The translations under genes and the position numbers were made by a program. A model generated the notes under the pieces. That model was not told the origin of the DNA. It saw only the letters and a program-made list of their open reading frames with translations, and searched no databases. Positions 23,884 through 34,354 of a DNA stretch of 64,000 nt are shown here, piece by piece (position 1 is the stretch's first letter; every line of letters begins with the position of its first letter). This DNA comes from Lepeophtheirus salmonis (Eukaryota > Arthropoda > Copepoda > Siphonostomatoida > Caligidae), in the NCBI RefSeq assembly GCF_016086655.4, contig NC_052131.2, positions 12,073,940-12,137,939 of the forward strand, written 5' to 3'.

Positions 23884-24129
23884 AATTTTTACATTGGATG
23901 TTGAAAAGTATATTGAAATAAGTTGCTTGTTTAAGTCTATTTTGAAGAAACTAATAAGATTTATATAAAATATACAACCGTTTTGTTCAAATATGGGATT
24001 AACAATTCTAATGTAAACTTTAATTAGACATTTACTTGTTAATGTAGTTACTCTGATATACTTACATTAAATCACGTTAATTCAAATTGCTCACCTTTTC
24101 GGCTTACATTTTAATTTTTTTAACAACTG
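23884..24129 (+). repeat. 246-bp near-identical direct repeat, copy 1
   Basis: Begins AATTTTTACATTGGATGTTG and ends AACAACTG. It matches 26171-26416 over its full 246 bases with four differences by eye, no length change and the same orientation. Start-to-start distance is 2287 bp. The segment is non-coding in both copies. The ends lack TG...CA and obvious inverted repeats. Confidence 0.9.
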
Positions 24130-25663
24130 CTAGAATATTAAGAAAAATAAAAATAGATTAGTGGCAAAAGACATTAAAAATCCAATGTAAATTGACTATA
24201 AATAGTTATATATATTTACGTAACTTATTTATTTCGAGACTCACTCAACCTCTTTTTGTTAATATGTTCTTGGGAAAAAAGATATTTTTATCATTTTACT
24301 TATTTTTAAAACATAACAATTAGATTTGCAAGAATTTTATTTTTCTCAATACGTCAATGATCAATTTCCTCTCTTTCTTACAAAATACCTTACTTTAAGA
24401 ATACATTTTTTCCCGATCTTTTCATGATAGTCCTAAATCAACAACTCATTTGGATCTGCAGGGATATCATGGTTATCTGTATAAATGTTACGGGCAATGT
24501 GCAAAATAGGGCATTTTGCAAAATGCACCGGCAATGTACAAAATTCCCGGGCAATCTATACATGGGTTTTGAAAGTTAACAGCTGGTCGAAAAGGTGGGT
24601 CATTAGCATCATTGAGCATTACTGATCCCTTCTGATAGTCTATAATAGACCTCGGCCACAGGTTGAAAAGTGAACCTGTGTATGGAAATCCCCCTCACTC
24701 ACAATATCTGGAATCACATGAGATAGCTGATGGATACATTCTTTTGATATGGCAACGTGATAACAAGACAGTGGTTTATTTAATATGCCTAGAATCACGG
24801 CTTTCACTGAGTTATTGGGCAAATTTCATGCCAGGCAATGTATGGCCATCCTATAAATTTTGAAGAATTGTGGAATCCTTGTCATCCCTTTCCTGATGCA
24901 CTTCATCTTCATAAATTAAGAAATTGTATGTATAGTGTGTAAATCACTATTTTTTACTAATTTTCACTAATATTATAATATTGAAACATGAGATCAAATA
25001 AACATAAATAATAAAAAATTGGATTATTGTCATGTGAACCAATAATCCAAAAGGTGGATTATTAACCACCGCTACCGCTTTCTCGAGCATCAAGGACCCC
25101 TTTTGATGTCCCATAATATACTTCAACTACAGATAGCACAAAGGAACTGCAGGTTCAAGAAATGGATTATTACCTACTGTTACTGCTTCATTGGGCATTA
25201 ATGACTCCTTCTAATAGTCTATAATATACTTCCGCCCACAGGTTGTGCAAGTAAACTTGTGAATGGAAATCCTCAATCTCAGGAATCATTTAAGAGAGCA
25301 AATTGAGACATTCAGGACATTCTTATGATGTGGCAACAAGACAAGTAAGTTGGCTGATGGACAGTGGTTTGCAGAGTATTCCACTCTGGTATTTGGTGAA
25401 CTTCAAGCCAAGCAAATTATTGTCATCTGATAAATTTCGGACTTGAGGGCTTACATAACAGTGCGATATAAGCACGGAGTAGTATCTATTCGAGATGTGT
25501 GGAAATATAGACCAGGAAAGGACCGAAGTGGAGGGCATAGAAGGAACACCGGTTGATGTCAAGAAATGGGTATTTTGTCAACAATCTGTATCTAGAGAAC
25601 AAAAAAGTTTCTGCGGTCTTTAATGCCACGTTTTATGACTTTCCAGCGTAGCCATGGTGGAAA

Positions 25664-26165
25664 ATGAAGACGATTGGACATATCTACAGTGCTCACATTG
25701 ACAATCTGCTCAGGACGGTCAAGTGCAACAGAGCTAATTACAAGCAAAAAAGGATGATGCAACTGTCCTCAGGGCAGTTTAAGGAGACGGAGGTAGGACA
25801 GTACGTCACAGACAAAGTTTCAATTATCGACTGTCTTGGCTATTGTGATCCATATAGCAGAGAACGGATATTATGGATTAGGGACAAAAAATGATGTGTT
25901 AAAACAGCTCAATGTGAGAAACGGCATCAATTATGTCGGATGGAAATGAGCAATGCTTTAAGTGGTGAAATTGCACAGACTCCAAACAATAAGATCATCT
26001 GCAAAAAAAAAAAAAAAGTAAAACTCTGTAACAGCAAATGCCATCATAGCAAAATATGCTGTAAAATTAGTTTATTTAGTCAATCTGTTTATATTTAGGA
26101 TTTAGTAACTGAAAATATTTTAGTAAAAAATTGGTTAATATTTGGTATGTTAAAAAAGATGATTT
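25664..26165 (+). pseudogene. Integrase-like (KRBA2-type) C-terminal coding remnant, element A
   Basis: The open piece 25664-25894 reads GHIYSAHIDNLLRTVKCNRA, then QLSSGQFKETEVGQYVTDKV, then SIIDCLGYCDPYSRERI. A frameshift later comes GTKNDVLKQLNVRN. It aligns with the better preserved copy at 34714-35103. Non-coding sequence after the A run at 25999 also matches that copy (ATGCTGTAAAATTAGTTTAT). Several frameshifts and stops make it non-functional. Confidence 0.5.
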
Positions 26166-26170
26166 TTATA

Positions 26171-26416
26171 AATTTTTACATTGGATGTTGAAAAGTATAT
26201 TGAAATAAGTTGCTTGTTTAAGTCTATTTTGAAGAAACTAATAAGATTTATATAAAATATACAACCGTTTTGTTCAAATATGGGATTAACAATTCTAATG
26301 TAAACTTTAATTAGACATTTACTTGTTAATGTAGTCACTCTGATATACTTACATTAAATCACGTTAATTCAAATTTCTCAACTTTTCGGCTTACATTTTA
26401 TTTTTTTTAACAACTG
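26171..26416 (+). repeat. 246-bp near-identical direct repeat, copy 2
   Basis: Partner of 23884-24129. It lies between the 3' non-coding end of the integrase-like remnant and the right minisatellite arm (AATTTACAGAGCC(T/C)ACTAAGTA, which resumes at about 26463). The copies at 31.6-32.7 kb and 34.4-35.2 kb lack it, so it is an insertion or a duplication specific to this locus. Confidence 0.9.
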
Positions 26417-26534
26417 AACTCGCCGATTGCAGAGGAGCCGCTTGACAGTTATAAACCACCACCAAATTTACAGAGCCTACTAAGTATAATACCAAAAATA
26501 GTTCAATTTCTTGAGTTGTGTGAATAACAAAATT

Positions 26535-26900
26535 TCTTTATGTTCAATGAAGTGATAGCGGTGGCTACTGAACCACCTTTTCGGCCAGCGGTTCATTTGC
26601 ACAACCCATGGGCTTGGGTGTATTATAGAATATTGAAAAGGGTCCTTGGTGCTCATGGAAGTGGGAGGGGGGAGGGGGGTAATGATGCATTTCTTGAACC
26701 CTTGCGTAACCCGTGATTGGGGTGTATTATAGGATATCAAAAGGGGCCCTTGATGATCAGATCAGGGAAGCGGTGGCAGTGGCTAATGATACACCTTTTG
26801 GACAAGATAGCGGCGGCGATAGGTTTTCATTGAGGTTAGTTATAATATGTTAGAAGGGGTTTTTGGATAGTAGTTGCAGTAGGTTTTGATTACCCTTATG
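26535..26900 (-). repeat. Inverted-orientation minisatellite arm of element A
   Basis: About three to four diverged units. Each contains GTGTATTATAGRATAT, AAAAGGGGYCCTTGRTG and, where complete, GCACAACCCATGGGC. They are reverse complements of the left-arm motifs ATAGTCTATAATATAC, AAGGACCCCTT and CACAGGTTGTGC. The unit length is about 100-110 bp. Confidence 0.55.
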
Positions 26901-27239
26901 GCCCAGTTGTCCACAAATACAACCTTATAGCCGAGGTATATTTGGCAAAATAGAATTAAGTATCTCGTGAACATTTCTTAGATCATATAATAGTTTGGTT
27001 ATGGGAATTAAATCATCAAATTGCTGGCAATGAAATTTTATATAATCAATAACTTAATGATGCAATTGGTTGCAATGAAATGGTATCATAATCAATACCT
27101 TAATGATCAAATTGCTTAGCAACAAAATGTTTAATGATCAAATAACACACAATTATTTCACCTGAAAATGAAGTTAAAATAACCATTGACAACTTTATGT
27201 AAAATTTTATAGATTGCCCAGGCATTTGGCACAAAAGTT

Positions 27240-29075
27240 GTTTTTTGGAGCTCAAGAAGACTAGATAAGGGGATGAGTTATAAATTAAAAAGGGACTGGC
27301 GTCTCAAAAACAATTATACGAATAGCGACGTTTTCAAAAAAGTTATGGGCAAAATATGAAATCGGGGAAATCTGCACTTTCGTTTTTTTTAAGGTGCATA
27401 AGAATATATTTCCAATGTAATATTGGATTCGTAGATAGATAAATTAAAGTTTGTAGAAATTTGTTATTTGAAATTTTGAACACTTTTTTTTTAAATTCAT
27501 AAAATATAACATATATTATAATGCTGGCCCGCACCAAAGGGGTCTAAATGTTAAGAAAAAAAAATCACCATTTTCAAAGTAATTTCTGCTCCCTCATGGC
27601 CCCAGCAACACCAGTTTACTCTTTGCTAGTATCATTTAGTGACATTAATATGTATAGTTTAGTTATAATCAGGAGGCAAGGATATCCAAATGGAAAAATG
27701 TGAACTCGTAGATAAGATTGATAGATGCAGATCAAATTAATTGCAATCCAGGCGTAGGGGAAACTTTTGTTTGGCACTTGACTTATAAAATTAATTATAT
27801 GCAATATTGCACTAAGGTACGCGGCAAACTATAATCTTTATTAAAGGGAGAACAATACCACAACAATAATTAAGAAAAATAGAAGAAAAGTGACAAGCAA
27901 CAACCGTCATCCTTTTCTAATCTCAAAAAAGTAATTTATTTGACCAACCCGCGCCCATCCTTACATATAGTATAAAAGACGTGAATCAGCAGTTTTTAGT
28001 ATGACATAATATATCAATATAACTTTTTTTAGTGGTAGATCAACCAAGTTGAAGCGCAAGGAGACAGGAAGGCCATTGATGAGAACCCAGGAAGATTGTA
28101 CTCAGTTCAGGTTCAGTAGTTCTATCAGTCCCAGTCTCGGTTCTTTCATTTTAACTTTACAGTCTCAGTTCTTTTTTATACAGGCTCAGTTTGGTAACAG
28201 GTACTTAAAAAAAGTGGCGTCGGTAGAAAAATCAGGCCGAGCAAATGATGTTAGAAAAAAACAGAGCCGCAGCTACCTTATACGCAGAGTTTGTAGTGGC
28301 ACAAGTTCCAACAGGGGCACCCGAAATTAAGGTTGCTTACGACAATGGTTTTCAAAGTGGAGGCTAGGGGGGGCAGGAAGATGGAGAATTGAGGATTGCT
28401 TTCAGTCTACACATACATATAAATGTTTGGTATTAAGAACACCTCGGCTAAAAATGTATTAGCATAGTAAAGTTTGGGAAACTCTGAGGTAAAAAATATT
28501 ATATTTCTCATGTTATAGGGCCCGACAAGCTTATTAGCGGACCTGAATTTTTTCTGTTTCTGTTTGGATGAAAGGTTGTGTGAAACAATAAAAGTAACGA
28601 CATGTTTAATTTACATAAAATGATGTAGATGGAATATTAAAAGGTTATAAATATACCAAAAAATACTACAAACAAAAGAACTGAGACCGATAAGCAATAT
28701 ATTTCGGTCTCGGTTCGACTTTGTCAGTTCCCACTCTAGCGGTTCAAGAACCACATGAACTGCAAAGTACAAAAAGTGTGGTGCCTTAACCATATGGGCC
28801 TAGGAGTAATTAACACATTTGTGGTATTTTAAAAAAAAGTTTGTCTTGTCACAAAAAAGTTAAATTTTTGTGAGAGTGAAAAAAGTTTCAAATTTGTCTA
28901 GAAAAAGTCCAACACCCTCCCCCAATGATTGATTTTAGTCCCAGCCTATCGTCCAATCGGGGTATTAAGTTTTTGACAAACACAGACCGGGGGATGGAGG
29001 GTCATAAATTGTACTTTGTTCTAGACGTCATAAATGGATAACCCCTCATATAATTTTCCCTTGCAAATACCTGGC
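27240..29075. other. No gene recognised
   Basis: The 93-codon + frame at 28049-28330 is Ser/Arg-rich with no motif. Bases 28660-28750 carry short GGTTC/GAACC inverted motifs. Nothing else could be supported. Confidence 0.3.
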
Positions 29076-29083
29076 CAGTCGTT

Positions 29084-29218
29084 ATTATTTACTCCATGCA
29101 TTGATCCATTCAAAATCGTTTTCCTCGATGCTCCAGTCTGATCACCATGGGACTTTTGGGACAATTCTTCCAAAAGGAGCGCTGCTACCTTAATCTTATT
29201 TGCGTACTGTGTGCTCAT
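29084..29218 (-). pseudogene. mariner-type transposase, N-terminal remnant
   Basis: The minus-strand ATG at 29216-29218 opens MSTQYANKIKVAALLLEEL, then SQKSHGDQTGASRKTIL. This aligns with the MSNQETKKIEIAALLRAG...QVGASLKTIYNV helix-turn-helix start of the mariner at 55.5 kb. It decays after about 40 residues, and no catalytic part follows on the minus strand. It is a fragment only. Confidence 0.6.
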
Positions 29219-30044
29219 GGGGGCGACTAGGACAAATTTTTTTGAGCAATCAACAGCTATGCGCAATTGTAAAAACAACTTTTATCCTCTCAAAATGTGT
29301 TAATAGAGATGAGTAAATAGGCCCGATACATTTCAGTGCGGTTGACCCTAACATATATGATTTATTTTTTTACTAAAACTGTACTTGAGGATTATATTCA
29401 AGGACTTTAATAGTGAACAAAGATTTGAGACTCGTCATTGAATTTTTTATGGACTTATTACCACCTATGTATGCATTTCAAATAAAACTGATATGGTTTA
29501 TTCATCGAATTTGTCCGACTATTGGGTTTCCTGCATAAACAGTTTTATCTTCTTTATCATTGATAATCAATCATTTGACTTGTTTTTGTTCCAACTAAAA
29601 GGATTTATAAGTACGTACAACATAAAAAAACTAATTTATAAACAACATTGACAAAAATATACTTCAAATAAATAAAATAGTTAATGGTAGAAATGGAGAA
29701 AACAAAAAAAAATATTGTATTTTTATCTTTATACAATCGACATAAAAACATTAAGAAGTTACTCTTATTTATCATGAACATGTAATTTAATTCAACACAT
29801 GGAATGGGCTTTCTAAGAAATGTTTAAAACCTCCACCTCAAACCATTATCCCTATAAATTAACATTAATTTCTGCTGTATGTTATGAGTCAAAAGTTTGC
29901 AATGTTGAACAGTTTTTGAGTCATCTTGACCTTGTTTTATGTAAATATATTTTTAATGCATTTAGTATACCTACAAAACGACACTAATTTGAGTTTTGCA
30001 TCTTAGTTTGTTTCAAACTTATGGTTGATTATGTGTTTTTAACG

Positions 30045-30200
30045 GTAGCATTGACCTCTTCTGATGTAATGGTCCTATACTGTTAACTGATATAATCTGC
30101 CTACAAAGTTTTACCCAAATTGGTAAATAACTTTTTCTGTAATCCTTATAACAAACAAACCGAGGCGAAAACGAAGTTGAACGGAGGACATAGTGGTCAT
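30045..30200 (-). repeat. Dispersed invertebrate repeat, copy 2 (reverse)
   Basis: Reverse complement reads TGTCCTCCGTTCAAC, TTTTCGCCTCGGTTTGTTTG, then AGGATTACAGAAAAAGTTAT, matching the ordered blocks at 6640-6790. It is not coding. Confidence 0.5.
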
Positions 30201-30910
30201 TTTATGTTTATGTGATTAAAATTGACAAATAATACATATAACATGTTTTATTCATCATCTTTTAAGGCTTGAAACAGGGGTGAAGAACTTTTGACGACTT
30301 AGAGAACTGCCATAAAAGTTAAAAAATGACAAATTTATTTCCGTGATAGCCATATAATAGATTTTATGACTAAATGAAACTAAATGTTAGTATATCAAGC
30401 CTCTGAATTTATTAATATAGTTTTTTTTATTTATAAGATGTATTTAATTAATTTTACTTCTACAAGGGGTACTTATTCAATAATGAAAAGTTATTATTCA
30501 AATGATAATATTAATAAAAAAAGTTCAAGAAATATAGCAATACCCATTATTGGAAATATCTCTGTTTTAGTGTATGTTTGTTCCTTAAAAAAGAGAAGAA
30601 GAAAAAATTGATCACAATATTGGGTACGACCAAACTAAAAAATATATATTATCCGCAAGGTGTTGTGACTCACTGTCGCTTGACTAATATAAATATTGAT
30701 TGCTTGAGGGTGCTCGTTCGCGTAAGATTACGTCAACTGTTGTGTGCCCCGCTGTATGCTCGAGTATCTACTTATTATAAATTATAAAAATTATTGTTGA
30801 AACTTAATAGTTATACTTTTATTAATATTATTAATTAACAATATTTTATATTTGCAAGTTTAAATATTGTGATATTTTTAAATTGTGAGTTAGTAATTTT
30901 TACAATTTAA
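30200..30910. other. No gene recognised upstream of the THAP remnant
   Basis: Open frames 30384-30611 and 30578-30787 are Lys/Asn/Ile-rich and overlap in different frames. No motif seen. Confidence 0.3.
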
Positions 30911-30915
30911 ATAAT

Positions 30916-31184
30916 ATGTCATCGTTTTGTATTGTTCCTGGGTGCTCGAGGGGAAGATCATTACAATTCCCTTCAAATGAATGTACATGTCTTAAATAGC
31001 AGTTTGTTCTAAGACTAGAAAACGTTAATGGTTCCCTCTGGAGGTCATCACCAAACCGTGTTATGTGAACAACACTTTAACCTAGAAGATTTCCACGTGA
31101 CAAGGCAAGCTTTAGCTTCCACGGAGGAAAAGAATATCTACATTTGAAACAAGATGCAGTCAATTTCATTTTCCTTTGTCGCAA
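30916..31184 (+). pseudogene. Broken THAP zinc-finger exon
   Basis: Starts at an ATG: MSSFCIVPGCSRGRSLQFPS, a THAP-type C-x4-C start (FCIVPGC). LK is followed by a TAG (30997-30999) exactly where THAP domains carry their invariant Trp, so TGG-to-TAG is likely. Further on LWRSSPNR is read, then a frameshift, then CEQHFNLEDFHVTRQAL, the C-x2-H and DF part of the finger. KQDAV-x-x-IF, near the end, matches the LKPDAVPTIF tail of THAP domains. A strong donor CGCAA|GTAAGT lies at 31185, so this was probably a first exon of a THAP gene or a P-element-like transposase. The frame at 31357-31599 might be a later exon but shows no recognisable domain. Confidence 0.65.
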
Positions 31185-31564
31185 GTAAGTAAAAATCCAG
31201 TTGAGGAAAATCATCTTTTGATGAACATTGAAAATTGGTAAAGTTTAATGTCTTTAAATCTTCGAAATGATTTTTAATTGATAAACATATCCTTTTTTAC
31301 GGAATGGTAACATAATTTGCAATAACAACAGGAGGTTTATAACTTCTTATTAATACTTGGACGTGGCATTGAAAGAGATACAGACTGAAAACATACACAA
31401 TGGTATTTTAAGTCTAGCACAAGACGAAGATGACAAATCAGATCCGTTTATCAAAAATGATCAATATTACTTGTACCAAATAAGGCCTCCTTCCATATAT
31501 GTTCTCCATCTAAAATTTGCTAATAATCAAAAATGGTCTAATCAATTTTCTAATCAAATGTTTA

Positions 31565-32715
31565 AAGAACTGTTGGAATCCTTGTTGTCACTTTCGTGAT
31601 GAACTTCATCTTCCTAAATTAAGAAATTGCATGCATAGTGTGGAAATCACTATTTTTTTTTACTAATTTTTATAATTTTAAAATAAATTAAAATACAATA
31701 ACGCACTGGTCAACAGAAGAATCATTACCCACTGCCACCACTTCCCCAGGATCAAGGACCCCTTTTGATATCCTATAAAACACCCCACCCACAGGTTGTG
31801 CAAAAATAACTGCAGGTTCAAGAAGGGGATTATCACCCACTGCCACCACTTCATAGGGTATTAAGGACCCCTTCTAATAGTCTATAATATACTTTTTGTG
31901 ATGTTGCAACGTGACAACAAGACAAGTAAGGTGGCTGATGGACAGCGGTTTGTTCAGTATGTTAAGAATCGCTACTTCCACTCTGGAATTGGGCAAACTT
32001 CATAACAAGCAATGTATGGTCATCCGATAAGGTTCCGACTTGAGGGCTTACATTTATCCAAAAAGGGTGATATAACCACAGAGTAGCATCTATTAGAGAT
32101 ATATGGAAAAAACCTAAAGGTTACATATAAGTTTACAGAGCCCACTAAGTATAATAGCGAAAAAAGACCAGTGGTTCACTTGTACAACCCGTGGGCCAGG
32201 GTGTATTTTAATATATTCGAAGAGGTCCTTAATACTCAGAATAGTGGTGGCGATAGGTTTTGATCACCCTTAGGGACCAGCTGTCTACCTACAAAACTAG
32301 TTGGCCGAGGTATATTTCACAAAATAGATTTAGTCTCTCGTGACAATTTCTTCTTCTCATACAATAGTTTGATTGTGTGAATACAATATCAATTTCAATG
32401 AAAATAAACTAGAGCATCAAATTGCTGTCAATGAAATTATATCATAATCAAATCCTTAACGATCAAATTTCTTAGCAATGAATTGTTTAATAATCAAATT
32501 TCCCACAATCATTTCACATGACAATATACATTTCAATGAAAATAAACTGGAGTATCAAATTGCTTGCAATGAAATTGTATATTAATCAAATCCTTAACAA
32601 TCAATTTGTTTAATAATCAAATTATCCATAATCATTTCAATGGACAGTATAAATTTTGTTAAAATGAGCACTCGTTTATAGATTTGAAAAGATTGCCCGG
32701 GCATTTCCCATTGCC
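31565..32715 (+). mobile_element. Integrase-type element B, partial, with inverted arms
   Basis: The left block GGAATCCTTGTTGTCAC...AAATTAAGAAATTGC matches 24865-25000 in element A. Left arm units lie at 31710-31895 (AAGGACCCCTT, CACAGGTTGTGCAA). The coding remnant 31900-32110 reads LQRDNKTSKVADGQRFVQY, then VKNRYFHSGIGQTS. This resembles the HSGI-x-QTP-x-x-AM-(Y/F)G end of an integrase core, with AMYGHPIRF recovered after a stop. The right arm starts at ACAGAGCCCACTAAGTATAA and carries reverse-orientation units (CACTTGTACAACCCGTGGGCC). It ends near AGATTGCCCGGGCATTT at about 32690-32707. The 25.66-kb-type C-terminal coding part is deleted in this copy. Confidence 0.5.
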
Positions 32716-33845
32716 CTCCCCGACGGGAATTTTGTCAAAGAAAGAAAAATTTGGACTTGTTGTGACATTTTTGATTTTCACTTCGCAAACACTTTTTAAA
32801 ATCAAGTCGTGAAGTTGATGACGACATATAAATAAAAGCATTTCTCTTTCAAATTTTTGCTGGATCAGCATAACGATACCATTAATACTACCAGTATTTG
32901 AAGCTGTGGTATCGCAGCAAAAAGTTTGCACATTTGCTTTGAGTTCCCAGTCCAGGATTGTTTTTCTAAACAGCTCATGTCTATATGACGACGTAAAAAT
33001 AAAAGCATTTCTCTTTCACATTTTTGCTCGAGCAGCATAACGATACCATTAATACTGCCAGTATTTGAAGCTGTGGTATTGCAGCAAAGAATTTATCCAT
33101 TTTGTTTGAGTTCCCAGTCTAGGATTGCTTTTCTGAACAGCTCGTGGCTTTCTTTTCCTGTTGAATTATCCAACCTTGGAACATCAATAATTTGTTCTAT
33201 ATTTCCATATGTAATGACCTTGGGCAAACTTTCTTATTTTTTCTTCCAGTTATTCTAAGCAGGAATTAATTTTCAATTCCAATGTAATGCTACAACATCT
33301 GGTACTTTGTCTTTAAAATAATTTTTTATGGCATTCGCTTGATTTTTTCTTCGATTTTCTTCGTATTCTTTGAATAGAAGACTTACTAATAGGAAATTAA
33401 TGAATACTCAACCTAAGGAATCAATAGTTGCTTCAAGAATAAAGACTGTATCTCTCATACTTAATTGATACTGACTTTGTAGTAATACAATCTTTCTTAA
33501 TCATTTTTCAGGTGTTTATTGAATCTGTTCTTTAAATTATAGGGTGTTCATCATTGAAATTTTCAGATTCAAATAATTGGAAAAATATTCGTTCCCATTG
33601 GATGAATTAGATGACGAAATATATTTCATTCATCGTTTTTGATCTTCTACTATACGTAGTCTTGATCTTTCCTCTTTTTCTGACAGTTTTTTATTTACTC
33701 CAACCAAGTAACCTGGTCGACTTGGTTTTATTTGTTGTTGCAAGAACAACCTATCTTGTTCGATTTTTATAAATTGGAATACATCAATATGCCTTGGAGA
33801 TATGGAGAAATACACCAAGATCTGAAGGAAATTAGTCCAGGCCAA
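32650..33845 (-). pseudogene. Decayed transposon-type protein with DTTASNTG motif
   Basis: Minus-strand frames read CCDTTASNTGSINGIVMLI, then QQKFEREMLLFICRHQLHDL in the lower copy. Upstream are RLDNSTGKESHELFRKAIL and a second NTTASNTGSINGIVML. The set STGKE ... FDTTASNTG ... CRHH is a signature I recall from uncharacterised transposable-element proteins common in copepods and cnidarians. N-terminal pieces may reach 33845 (KIEQDRLFLQQQIKPSRPGY). There are many frameshifts, and the downstream end merges with the arm of element B near 32720. It has no recognised catalytic domain name. Confidence 0.5.
32821..33153. repeat. 167-bp tandem duplication inside the transposase remnant
   Basis: ACGACATATAAATAAAAGC at 32821 and ACGACGTAAAAATAAAAGC at 32988 begin two successive copies. 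Both contain GCATAACGATACCATTAATA, CAGTATTTGAAGCTGTGGTA and TTTGAGTTCCCAGTC. Identity is about 90% by eye. It duplicates the DTTASNTG-encoding segment, so the motif occurs twice. Confidence 0.85.
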
Positions 33846-34354
33846 TAGTTATTTGGCTAATCAAAAATAACTCGAATCCCAGCATTACCCATTGTCTACA
33901 CTTACATGTCGCTTTCCAACTTTGAGAGGGAGGAGGAGAAGAAGAGAGAGAAAGACCTGTAACCCAAATAATAGTATGATCGTACCTCTACAGAATTGAA
34001 CCCTTTTGATTCCTGGAGGTCACGTCAGGACTCAAAATACAAAGAAAATGATGTGGGACACACGTGGGATAATTATCAACACTTGGGAAGATGGAAGATC
34101 CTACTTTGTTGATGTAGAAGGAAAAGAAATGATTCGAAATAGACCCTTCCTAAAAACAGATCAACCTGAATGTTCTTAATAACATTAGTATTAAATAATT
34201 ATTCGTCAGTGTTGTATATCAATATTTTGTAAAGTGATTAATGATGTTAATATATTATGATTTGTCGTATTGAAGGGAAATGTGAGGTCAAAACCTGTTT
34301 GTATATTAAAATGTCCTTTTTATATAATATATTCATGTTAGTATCAAAGAATTT

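Larger units (their letters stand above)
24480..27235 (+). mobile_element. Integrase-type element A with inverted minisatellite arms (composite)
   Basis: Left side: GGGCAATGTGCAAAAT-type repeats (24490-24550) containing CCCGGGCAATCTAT. Right side: the inverted form, TATAGATTGCCCAGGCATTT, near 27210. The left arm at 24590-24665 and 25045-25260 is built of units of about 110 bp (CAAGGACCCCTTTTGAT, CCACAGGTTGTGCAA). The right arm at 26535-26900 carries the same units in reverse complement. Between them are decayed coding pieces in + orientation. The 24663-24863 frame contains WQRDNKT, and 25256-25450 repeats the same segment. The 25664-26000 region contains VKCNRANYKQKRMMQLS and GTKNDVLKQLNVRN in shifted frames. 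The order fits a retroviral-type integrase C-terminal half as found in KRBA2-like proteins. A 246-bp repeat is inserted between the coding end and the right arm. It appears to be two copies overlapped or nested. Confidence 0.5.

Noticed and set aside
23884..26416. LTR retrotransposon bounded by the 246-bp repeats
   Set aside because: Near-identical direct repeats around an integrase look LTR-like, but ends lack TG...CA. Copy 2 lies inside the minisatellite-armed element, and other integrase copies lack the repeat.
28660..28760. Possible tRNA gene (GGTTCGACTTT resembles a B box)
   Set aside because: No matching A box, acceptor stem or cloverleaf could be built.
30384..30787. Two overlapping + ORFs
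   Set aside because: Low-complexity Lys/Asn/Ile composition, mutually overlapping in different frames, no motif.
32659..32760. Tail of the minus-strand transposase ORF (GEGNGKCPGNLF)
   Set aside because: Largely the arm end of integrase-type element B read in reverse, so the ORF continues across an element junction by chance.
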